From: an uncultured Ruminococcus sp.
GTDB taxonomy: Bacteria; Bacillota; Clostridia; UBA1212; UBA1255
Direction: 5' to 3'
DNA: 5,998 nucleotides
NCBI GenBank assembly: GCA_902782885.1
Contig: CACZOW010000241.1
Location: 1 to 5,998, forward strand
The translations under genes were made by a program, and so were the position numbers. The notes under the pieces were generated by a model. That model was not told where the DNA came from and did not search any database. It saw only the letters and a list, made by a program, of their open reading frames with translations. Positions 1 to 4,975 of the stretch are shown piece by piece. Position 1 is the first letter of the stretch. Every line of letters begins with the position of its first letter.

Positions 1-239
1 CCGAACTGCTGTTCATACAACAGTCCGGGTTTCACTTATAGCCAACCTTTTCAGACAGATGCCCAAATGGTTTTAGATTTAAAACTATCTTATGAGCACC
101 CGTCTAAGGCGCCGGGTGGTATAAAAAACTAAATAATGAATATATTTATCCAAAATCAAGCTTGAACCAAGCCTGCACGAACCAATTTCAGGCACTTCAG
201 GCATCCCCGCGCTCCAGGCACGGTGATGCAGACCGGATC

Positions 240-261
240 GGTAAAAGCGACGCTTTTGACC
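240..261. repeat. Inverted repeat (AAAAGCG-A-CGCTTTT core)
   Basis: Positions 243-249 (AAAAGCG) and 251-257 (CGCTTTT) form a perfect inverted repeat around the single base 250. GGT at 240-242 and ACC at 259-261 extend the pairing with one unpaired G at 258. In RNA this would be a 9-bp stem with a GAC loop; in DNA it is a compact palindrome of the kind bound by dimeric regulators. It lies about 50 bp upstream of the predicted gtrA promoter. No function can be assigned from sequence alone. Confidence 0.5.
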
Positions 262-276
262 TCCGCTTTTGACCGC
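251..276 (+). repeat. 13-bp tandem repeat, two copies
   Basis: The units at 251-263 and 264-276 are identical at 12 of 13 positions and both contain CGCTTTTGACC. Each carries a TTGACC that resembles a -35 element, but neither is followed at 16-18 bp by a good -10, so they are not called as promoters. The first unit is also the right arm of the inverted repeat at 240-261. The second unit contributes to a small hairpin (TCCGC 262-266 with GCGGA 275-279) followed by TTTTGG. Confidence 0.55.
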
Positions 277-288
277 GGATTTTGGCCC

Positions 289-317
289 TTTTATTTGCCC
301 CCCGCCTGTGGTATTAT
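289..317 (+). promoter_or_regulatory. Probable gtrA promoter (extended -10)
   Basis: TATTAT at 312-317 is preceded by TGG at 309-311, giving a TGn-TATTAT extended -10 that matches the sigma-A consensus well. At a 17-bp spacing the -35 position (289-294, TTTTAT) is poor, as is common when an extended -10 is present. Transcription would begin near 324 and leave a leader of about 105 nt before the gtrA start codon. No better candidate is seen between here and the gene. Confidence 0.5.
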
Positions 318-342
318 ATCTGCACAACGACCGGCTCGCAAC

Positions 343-378
343 GCGGGGATCACACGCCGCGCGGAGATCACACGCACC
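343..378 (+). repeat. 18-bp tandem repeat in the gtrA leader
   Basis: The units at 343-360 and 361-378 share 15 of 18 bases, including the 10-mer GATCACACGC (348-357 and 366-375). They lie within the predicted 5' untranslated region of gtrA. The frame is open upstream of the gtrA ATG, so the repeat could be read as a repeated RGDHT peptide, but no ribosome binding site supports an upstream start and I treat the repeat as non-coding. Confidence 0.5.
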
Positions 379-413
379 GCAGGCAGGGGCAGAAAGCAGA
401 CCGGGACAGAAAA

Positions 414-418
414 AAGGA
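414..418 (+). promoter_or_regulatory. gtrA ribosome binding site
   Basis: AAGGA inside an A-rich run lies 10 nt before the ATG at 429. It decides the start: the frame stays open upstream to an ATG at 282, but that codon lies upstream of the predicted promoter and has no Shine-Dalgarno sequence. Confidence 0.6.
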
Positions 419-428
419 AATACCGTAT

Positions 429-992
429 ATGAACGCAATAAATAAATTATTCAGGAAATATGTCGTTGACCTCCCGAAAGAAGGCAAGGTGCAGCTGGTG
501 CGGTCGCTGGCGGTGGGCGTTATCGCCACGCTGGTGGACATGGGCTCGCTGGTAGTGATGAAGGAGTGGCTCGGGCTCAGGAATCATACCGTGATTGCCG
601 CCACCATCGCGTATATGCTGGGGCTGGTCACGAATTATCTGTTGTCCACGTTCTGGGCGTTCCGCGGCCTTAACACCAAAAAACGCGGCGTGGAGTTCGC
701 GGTGTTTGCCGTCATCAGCCTGATCGGACTGGGCCTCAACAATCTGATCATCATGCTGTTCGAAAAAGTTCTGGGCCCGCGTCAGGTGTTCGGCGCCTGG
801 CTCAACGCGGATAAATATTATATAATCGGCAAAGTCGTTGCCACCGTGGTGGTGTTCGTGTGGAATTTCGGCATGCGCAAACTGCTGCTGTACCGGGGCA
901 AACCCGCCGCGAATGACGGCGACAATGCCGTTGCCTCCGCGCCCGCCGCGAAGGACGGCAGCGACGCAGACGTCAATCCGCCCGCCCCGTAA
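429..992 (+). CDS. GtrA-family integral membrane protein
   Basis: This 187-residue protein fits the GtrA/DPMS3 family. These are small four-helix membrane proteins, some of which help move undecaprenyl-phosphate-linked sugars across the membrane for cell-surface glycosylation. Hydrophobic segments lie at about 25-46, 54-76, 88-112 and 130-153. Family-type signatures are seen at the end of helix 2 (NYLLSTFWAFR, 69-79) and helix 4 (WNFGMRKLLLY, 145-155). Residues 157-187 form an Ala/Asp/Pro-rich hydrophilic tail, longer than the usual ending. The start at 429 is chosen because it has an AAGGA site and precedes the family's usual N-terminal region; an upstream in-frame ATG at 282 lacks both. The gene stands alone on the plus strand, with no glycosyltransferase partner visible, so its substrate is unknown. 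Its last 20 bp overlap the 3' end of trmL on the opposite strand. The family call is firm and the transport role is inferred. Confidence 0.88.
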   Translation: MNAINKLFRKYVVDLPKEGKVQLVRSLAVGVIATLVDMGSLVVMKEWLGLRNHTVIAATIAYMLGLVTNYLLSTFWAFRGLNTKKRGVEFAVFAVISLIGLGLNNLIIMLFEKVLGPRQVFGAWLNADKYYIIGKVVATVVVFVWNFGMRKLLLYRGKPAANDGDNAVASAPAAKDGSDADVNPPAP

Positions 993-1470
993 GATGGCCC
1001 TGCGACTCGAGACCGGTAAAATCCAGCTGACGCAGCGCCTCGTACACCGCGATGGCAACAGAATTTGAAAGATTCAGCGACCGCAGCCGCGCCCCCATCG
1101 GGATGCGGAGGCAGCGCTCGTAATTGGCCGCCAGCAGTGGCTCCGGCAATCCGTGCGTTTCCCGCCCGAACACCAGATAATCACCGTCGCGGAACTGCGC
1201 GTCCGTGTAGCGCTTTGACCCTTTCGTGGTAAAAAACCAGAACCGCGCCTCCGGCCCCGCCGCCGCGCGCACTTCGTCAAAATTCTCGTACAATCGCACG
1301 TTCAGCTCCGGCCAGTAATCCAGCCCCGCGCGCTTCATTTTGCGGTCATCCAGCTCGAAACCCAGCGGTTTGACCAGATGCAGATGCGCGCCGGTGCACG
1401 CGCAGGTGCGGGCGATGTTGCCCGTGTTCTGCGGGATCTCCGGCTCCACCAGAACAATGTTCAATAACAT
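973..1470 (-). CDS. trmL: tRNA (cytidine(34)-2'-O)-methyltransferase, TrmL/YibK type
   Basis: This SPOUT-class (SpoU) methyltransferase uses S-adenosylmethionine to 2'-O-methylate the wobble nucleotide 34 of certain leucine tRNAs in the cytoplasm. With the start at 1470 it has 165 residues, close to the family's usual ~155-160. Family motifs appear in order: PEIPQNTGNIARTC (10-23), LGFELDDRKMKRAGLDYW (36-53), FGRETHGLP (101-109), and RIPMGARLRSLNLSNSVAI (122-140), which shape the knotted cofactor site. The ATG at 1470 is preferred because AAGGG lies 9 nt upstream and the protein then begins directly with the first beta strand. A GTG at 1488 is in frame but falls inside the tandem repeat. The gene follows the DUF362 gene by 81 bp, most of it repeat, and may have its own promoter. 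Its 3' end overlaps gtrA by 20 bp in antisense. Confidence 0.95.
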   Translation of the reverse strand: MLLNIVLVEPEIPQNTGNIARTCACTGAHLHLVKPLGFELDDRKMKRAGLDYWPELNVRLYENFDEVRAAAGPEARFWFFTTKGSKRYTDAQFRDGDYLVFGRETHGLPEPLLAANYERCLRIPMGARLRSLNLSNSVAIAVYEALRQLDFTGLESQGHLTGRAD

Positions 1471-1482
1471 ATACTTTTTCCC

Positions 1483-1552
1483 TTGCACCTTGCCATTTTC
1501 AATTTGCCATTTGCCATTTGCACCTTGCCATTTTCAATTTGCCATTTGCCAT
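1483..1552. repeat. Perfect 35-bp tandem duplication
   Basis: Positions 1483-1517 and 1518-1552 are identical 35-bp units. Each unit holds three TTGCCAT heptamers on the plus strand, six in all (1490-1496, 1504-1510, 1511-1517, 1525-1531, 1539-1545, 1546-1552), separated by short TTTTCAA and TTGCACC segments. The array fills nearly all of the DUF362-trmL gap. It starts exactly at the last base of the DUF362 stop codon and ends at the trmL Shine-Dalgarno region. Read on the minus strand, each unit ends in AAGGTGCAA, so an SD-like AAGG is duplicated. Two identical copies suggest recent duplication or continuing slippage. Confidence 0.9.
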
Positions 1553-1578
1553 TATAACTTTTGTGCCAGCTTCGTCAC
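1551..1578 (-). promoter_or_regulatory. Candidate internal promoter for trmL
   Basis: On the minus strand a perfect TATAAT covers 1556-1551. A 4-of-6 -35 match (GTGACG, 1578-1573) precedes it by 16 bp. The -10 hexamer contains the DUF362 stop codon TAA (1554-1552). Initiation would fall near 1544, so the leader would consist almost entirely of the 35-bp repeats. An AT-rich stop-codon region can produce such a hexamer by chance, so this is tentative. Confidence 0.35.
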
Positions 1579-2700
1579 CGGACTTTTTTTGATCTTGACC
1601 GCTTTGAAGCGGCACAGCTCCTGGCAGCAATAGCACCGGATGCATTTATCCAGATCCGCTTTGGCGCGTTTGCCCTTCTCCACCGTGATCGCCTTCACCG
1701 GGCAAAGGCGCGCGCACTCGCCGCAGCTGCGGCACTTTTTGGTGAACACCGGCTTGGGTTTGACCATTTTGCTCATTATTTTGCCCAGGAAGCCGTCGGA
1801 AAAATGCAGGCGGGAGCAGTCGTCGTTGTACTTCACCACAAATCCCGCGAGGCGTTTGCGGGCGTCCGCAAGGGCAATATTGCCGCATAATTCCACTGCG
1901 TCGATACTTTCCGGCATCAGGCCGCGGGCAATTGCCTCCTTCGCCATGGGCACGCGCTCCGTGCGCGCGCCGATCAGGTCGAGGGCAACGCGGTCCGTCT
2001 CGAAGGCATTGTCCCCGCCGATGAGCAGCCCCGCCTCGAAGGGATCGCCCGCGGTGGGGCCGTCTTTGTGCATGCCCACCACGCCGTCGATGATGGAGAA
2101 CGCCGGCTTCACGGACAGGAAAATATCTATGACCGTATTGGCAAAAGACGCGTAATCCGGCATTTTGAAGTGGTACTCCGCCTTGCCGATGCCCGGGATC
2201 GCGCCGAACATATTTTTCACCGCGCCGGTGTATACCATCATGCCGTGGGTCTTGAGTTTGGCGAGATTTATGACCACGTCCGCTTCGGCGAGCGGCGTCA
2301 ATATCTCCAGCGTCTTCATGTACATGCCGTCCGGGTTGTCAACTTTCGTCACGGACAGCTCGTAGTTCAGCTCCGCGCCCGCGGAAAGCGCCGCTTCCTC
2401 GATGCCGGTGCCCTTGTAGAGTCCTTTAAGTATAGCTTTATCGTACACGCCGCCGGGGCTCTCGCACACTATGACGCTGCCTCCGGCCTCGACGCAAAGC
2501 TCCACGACGGCGCGCAGGACCGAAGGGTGGGTCGTGGCCGCCTCTTCAGGCTTGCGTTTTGCCACCAGATTGGGCTTTAAAGCCACTTTCGTGCCGGGGG
2601 CGACTAATTTACCGATCCCGCCGCAGGCGTCGAAAATGGCCTTTACCGCCGTTTTTACGGCATCGTATTCATATGACGCACAACTTTCTAAAACAACCAT
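1552..2700 (-). CDS. DUF362 domain protein with C-terminal 2x[4Fe-4S] ferredoxin domain
   Basis: This 382-residue protein of unknown biochemical role is probably cytoplasmic, with no signal peptide. Residues ~1-290 match the DUF362 family: LKPNLV (41-46), TTHPSVLRAVVELCVEAGG (56-74), and KLKTHGMMVYTGAVKNMFG (148-166). The C-terminal part is a bacterial ferredoxin module. Cluster 1 uses C323, C326, C329 and C333 in CxxCxxCxxxCP. Cluster 2 uses C353, C356, C359 and C363 in CxxCxxCxxxC, with an extra C358 and Arg instead of Pro after the last Cys. An electron-transfer or Fe-S-dependent role is therefore likely, but the substrate is unknown. The ATG start is fixed by a strong GGAGGAG four bases upstream. 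The gene begins 32 bp inside the end of rdgB, which suggests coupled translation. Some related proteins are simply annotated as iron-sulfur cluster-binding proteins. Confidence 0.9.
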   Translation of the reverse strand: MVVLESCASYEYDAVKTAVKAIFDACGGIGKLVAPGTKVALKPNLVAKRKPEEAATTHPSVLRAVVELCVEAGGSVIVCESPGGVYDKAILKGLYKGTGIEEAALSAGAELNYELSVTKVDNPDGMYMKTLEILTPLAEADVVINLAKLKTHGMMVYTGAVKNMFGAIPGIGKAEYHFKMPDYASFANTVIDIFLSVKPAFSIIDGVVGMHKDGPTAGDPFEAGLLIGGDNAFETDRVALDLIGARTERVPMAKEAIARGLMPESIDAVELCGNIALADARKRLAGFVVKYNDDCSRLHFSDGFLGKIMSKMVKPKPVFTKKCRSCGECARLCPVKAITVEKGKRAKADLDKCIRCYCCQELCRFKAVKIKKSPVTKLAQKL

Positions 2701-3409
2701 ATATCTCCTCCGCTGCGGCTCTCAGCGCCTTGCCGCGATGACTGATGCTGTTCTTCTCCGTATCGCTCAGTTCCGCTACTGTGAGGCCGCGTTCCGGCAG
2801 AAACATTACCGGGTCGTAGCCGAAACCGCCCCCGCCGCGGCGTTCGAAGGCGATGATGCCTTTCAGATCACCCGCGGTCTCCGCGCGCACCCGCGACTCA
2901 AAACCGGCGCCGAAACGCAGAAGTGCGGAAATGTGGCATTCGAAGCGGGCGGTGCGGCGTTCGGTTGGCACCCCGGCGAGGTTTTTGAGCAGGAGGTCGA
3001 CGTTGTCCGCGTCCGACGCGTCCTCAAAGCTTCCCGGAGCCGCCGCGTACCGTGCCGAATAGATCCCCGGCGCGCCGCCCAGCGCGTCCACGCACAGCCC
3101 GGAGTCGTCCGCAATGACGCACACAGCTCTGTACCCCGCGGCATAGCCGCGGAGCGTCTCACGGGTCAACATATAATTCTCCAGTGCGCTTGCTTTGATA
3201 TATGCGTTGGCGGCAAAACTGTCGCCGTCCTCGGGCGGCGCACAATACGCGCTTCCGGTCAGCTCCGCCGCCTTCTTCTGGGACAACACGTCCACCGCGC
3301 CCTCCGGGAAGAGATCGCCGAAGATGCGGGCAAACTCGGACAGTTTGTGGGCGTTGCCCGTGGCCGCGATGATCAGGAGGCGCTCCGGGCAGTTGTCCGC
3401 GGCGCTCAC
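2669..3409 (-). CDS. rdgB: XTP/dITP diphosphatase (non-canonical purine NTP pyrophosphatase)
   Basis: This is a HAM1/RdgB-family enzyme. It hydrolyses XTP, ITP and dITP to monophosphates, keeping deaminated purines out of DNA and RNA. Family motifs are present in order: ATGNAHK (16-22, the phosphate-binding start), EDGDSFAANAYIKA (60-73), ADDSGLCVDALGGAPGIYSARYA (100-122, with the metal/catalytic Asp pair), GGFGYDP (194-200), and SISHRGKAL (221-229). At 246 residues it is longer than the usual ~195-205. About 14 extra residues sit between the IKA and ADDSGL motifs (74-99), with a few more near 45-60. The GTG start shares GTGA with the lepB stop and has AAGGTG eight bases upstream; no in-frame ATG precedes the first motif. 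Its 3' end overlaps the DUF362 start by 32 bp. Confidence 0.93.
   Translation of the reverse strand: MSAADNCPERLLIIAATGNAHKLSEFARIFGDLFPEGAVDVLSQKKAAELTGSAYCAPPEDGDSFAANAYIKASALENYMLTRETLRGYAAGYRAVCVIADDSGLCVDALGGAPGIYSARYAAAPGSFEDASDADNVDLLLKNLAGVPTERRTARFECHISALLRFGAGFESRVRAETAGDLKGIIAFERRGGGGFGYDPVMFLPERGLTVAELSDTEKNSISHRGKALRAAAEEIYGCFRKLCVI
2705..2711 (-). promoter_or_regulatory. Strong ribosome binding site of the DUF362 gene
   Basis: GGAGGAG on the minus strand, with core GGAGG six bases from the ATG at 2700. It lies inside the rdgB coding region and confirms that the DUF362 gene starts within rdgB instead of at a later Met codon. It is the best Shine-Dalgarno match among the minus-strand genes here. 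Confidence 0.8.
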
Positions 3410-4317
3410 TTTTTGATCACCTTGCCCAGGATCGAATTGATCTTAATGGGTCCGATGACGCGGCTGTCGGTGCTGTGGTTGCGGTTATCGCCCATCACAA
3501 ATACCTCGCCTTCACCGATCACCCAGGTCCGGCCGATCCATGTGCTGTATCTCGGCACTTCCGCCGGATTGACGTATGTTTCATCCAGCAGCACGCCGTT
3601 GCGGTACACACCGTCTTCCTTTATTTCGATAGTGTCGCCGGGCAATCCGATCACGCGCTTGATCCAGTATTTATGTTCCAGACTTTTCTTGGTAAATTTC
3701 AGCGTGATCACGTTGTACTGGAGCGATTCTTTGATCTCTACAAAAAAGTTGCGGTGCGTCTGGGCACGGTCGAATACCACGATGTCGTTGTATTTGGGCT
3801 GCGAAAAGAAATACGGCGCGCGGGAAATGAACACGGTCTGGCCGTCGTGCAGCGTCTTATCCATGGAGCCGCCGGATACCTTGCTGATCCGGAACAGATA
3901 GGCGTTGATGAATATCGCCGCCAGAAACGCAATCGCGATCGTAAGCACCCAGCTGAGGATCTCGCGCCCCACGCTCTTCACCTTCTTTTTTCTGCCGCTT
4001 TCGCCGGTTTCGCCGGGCTCGGTCTCTTCTGCCGTTTCCGCGGCGTGTTCCGTTTCTTTGTCCAGCAGTTTGTTAAGCCAGACGCGGTTGGCGTCCACCA
4101 TATCTTCGGAAGTCCGGACGGCGTCCTGAGCCTCCTCCGCGGCGGCGTCAACGGCGTTGTCCGCTATTGCGGCAGCGCCCTCCGCGGTGTCAACGGCGTT
4201 GTCCGCCGCTTCCGCGACCGCCCCGGCGCCTTTTTCCGCCGTCTCCGCTACGGCGCTCGCGACTTTTTCTATCTCAACTTCTTCCGCGTCCGCGTCAAAA
4301 AACTTTTTTTCACTCAT
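3406..4317 (-). CDS. lepB: Signal peptidase I with long acidic Ala-rich N-terminal extension
   Basis: This is a type I signal peptidase: a membrane-anchored serine protease that removes signal peptides from exported proteins on the outer face of the membrane. One transmembrane helix lies at ~118-141. It is followed by GGSMDKTL with the likely nucleophile Ser151, YWIKRVIGLPGD with the general base Lys220, and GDNRNHSTDSRVIGPI (276-291), the conserved box E. The catalytic portion has the usual Gram-positive size. What is odd is residues 1-~115, a charged cytoplasmic extension very rich in Ala, Asp and Glu, with an ADNAVD motif repeated at 38-43 and 52-57, ending in a basic GRKKKVKS segment before the helix. 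The total of 303 residues is well above the ~170-200 common in this group. The gene shares ATGA with queH upstream and GTGA with rdgB downstream, and AGGA lies six bases before its ATG. Confidence 0.94.
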   Translation of the reverse strand: MSEKKFFDADAEEVEIEKVASAVAETAEKGAGAVAEAADNAVDTAEGAAAIADNAVDAAAEEAQDAVRTSEDMVDANRVWLNKLLDKETEHAAETAEETEPGETGESGRKKKVKSVGREILSWVLTIAIAFLAAIFINAYLFRISKVSGGSMDKTLHDGQTVFISRAPYFFSQPKYNDIVVFDRAQTHRNFFVEIKESLQYNVITLKFTKKSLEHKYWIKRVIGLPGDTIEIKEDGVYRNGVLLDETYVNPAEVPRYSTWIGRTWVIGEGEVFVMGDNRNHSTDSRVIGPIKINSILGKVIKK

Positions 4318-4952
4318 TTTTTATCCTTTTCCTTCCTGGCGTTGTCCCGCAGCGAGCGGATGCAGCCGCAATACTTCTGCCGGTACAGCCCGAGTTCCCG
4401 GGCCTCCTGCTGACCCTGCCGGAATCCCGGCCGGAAATCTATATATATGAATCTCAGTCCGTAACGCGCCGACGTTTCTTCGCATACCGCACGCAGCAGC
4501 GCGTGGTTCTGATACGGGCTCACGAACAGTGTGCTGGTGAACGCGTCGTAGCCGTGCGCCGCGGCGTACTTCGCGGTAATGTCCATGCGCACCCGGTAGC
4601 ACATCCCGCAGCGCATTTCGTCCGGTTCGCCCTGTATCTGCGCGATTCCGTCCGGACGCGTAAATTTTTCCCACGCCGCCTGATCGAAGTACGGCAGAAA
4701 ATCCACTTCCAGTCCCTTGTGATCCGCGGCCCGGGCGGTGCTTTCGGCGCGCCTTAAAAACTCGTCGTAGGGATGGATGTTGGGGTTCGCAAAAAGACCG
4801 TGCAGCGGCGCCTCCGGGTACACGCGGCGGAATTCGTCGATGCAGAACAGGCTGCAGGGACCGCAGCAAATGTGCATAAGCGTATTGCCCCGGTATGCTT
4901 CCGGTACGGCGGCGTCAATGCTGTTTATATTGTCAATTTTCGTCTCAATCAT
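4314..4952 (-). CDS. queH: Epoxyqueuosine reductase QueH (DUF208 family)
   Basis: QueH carries out the last step of queuosine synthesis, reducing epoxyqueuosine to queuosine at wobble position 34 of GUN-decoding tRNAs; it is the non-B12 alternative to QueG. The 212 residues show the family's metal-binding cysteines: HICCGPC (27-33, C29, C30, C33), C37, RCGMC (114-118, C115 and C118), and YCGC (194-197, C195 and C197). Other family segments are FANPNIHPYDEFLRR (54-68), TSTLFVSPYQNH (139-150), and YIDFRPGF (170-177). These Cys are thought to hold a [4Fe-4S] cluster and an adjacent iron. The start at 4952 has AAGGA ten bases upstream and lies 23 bp after ruvC. Its stop overlaps the lepB start as ATGA, so the two are probably co-translated. 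The rest of the queuosine pathway is not in the window. Confidence 0.94.
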   Translation of the reverse strand: MIETKIDNINSIDAAVPEAYRGNTLMHICCGPCSLFCIDEFRRVYPEAPLHGLFANPNIHPYDEFLRRAESTARAADHKGLEVDFLPYFDQAAWEKFTRPDGIAQIQGEPDEMRCGMCYRVRMDITAKYAAAHGYDAFTSTLFVSPYQNHALLRAVCEETSARYGLRFIYIDFRPGFRQGQQEARELGLYRQKYCGCIRSLRDNARKEKDKK

Positions 4953-4975
4953 CGTTTATTTATCCTTCGGGCCGC

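Larger units (their letters stand above)
1..428. other. Gene-free region upstream of gtrA
   Basis: No open frame here looks like a real protein. Roughly 1-170 is clearly more AT-rich than the rest of the window and holds several inverted repeats: 1-8 with 21-28, 97-102 with 113-118, and 151-157 with 161-167. From about 170 onward the composition returns to GC-rich, with short direct repeats (TTCAGGCA at 187-194 and 196-203), an inverted repeat at 240-261, a 13-bp tandem repeat at 251-276, a probable promoter at 309-317 and an 18-bp tandem repeat at 343-378. Reading frame 1 is open from the left edge to a TAA at 130-132 (43 codons), so the tail of an unseen plus-strand gene cannot be excluded, but I do not recognise its sequence. 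The sharp change in composition suggests a junction between two stretches of different origin. Confidence 0.6.

Noticed and set aside
262..284. Rho-independent terminator (TCCGC/GCGGA plus TTTTGG)
   Set aside because: The stem is only 5 bp with an 8-nt loop and the T-run is four bases, too weak to annotate; it is kept only as part of a finding.
256..297. Promoters using the TTGACC hexamers at 256-261 and 269-274
   Set aside because: The matching -10 positions (279-284 and 292-297) are poor, while the TGG-TATTAT at 309-317 is a better single candidate.
282..428. N-terminal extension of gtrA from the ATG at 282
   Set aside because: The start would lie upstream of the predicted promoter at 309-317 and lacks an SD. 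The ATG at 429 has AAGGA and agrees with the family's N-terminus.
85..438. 117-codon open frame on the minus strand in the gene-free region
   Set aside because: It has no family resemblance, covers the predicted gtrA promoter and leader, and lacks a convincing SD. Its composition looks like translated non-coding DNA.
1471..1488. GTG start of trmL six codons upstream
   Set aside because: It lies inside the 35-bp repeat, and the ATG at 1470 has a better-placed AAGGG and begins directly with the conserved first strand.
1483..1552. CRISPR array
   Set aside because: The two 35-bp units are directly adjacent with no spacer, internally repetitive, and have no cas genes nearby.
2471..3901. 476-codon open frame on the plus strand
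   Set aside because: It runs antisense across the start of the DUF362 gene, all of rdgB and part of lepB, each of which has clear family motifs. High GC content makes long antisense frames common, and the translation shows no recognisable domain.
3475..4413. 312-codon open frame on the plus strand opposite lepB
   Set aside because: It is the mirror of lepB, whose catalytic Ser, Lys and box E motifs are intact. The antisense peptide has biased composition and no ribosome binding site.
4953..4975. preQ1 riboswitch upstream of queH
   Set aside because: Only 23 bp separate ruvC and queH, which leaves no room for the aptamer and shows no matching motif.
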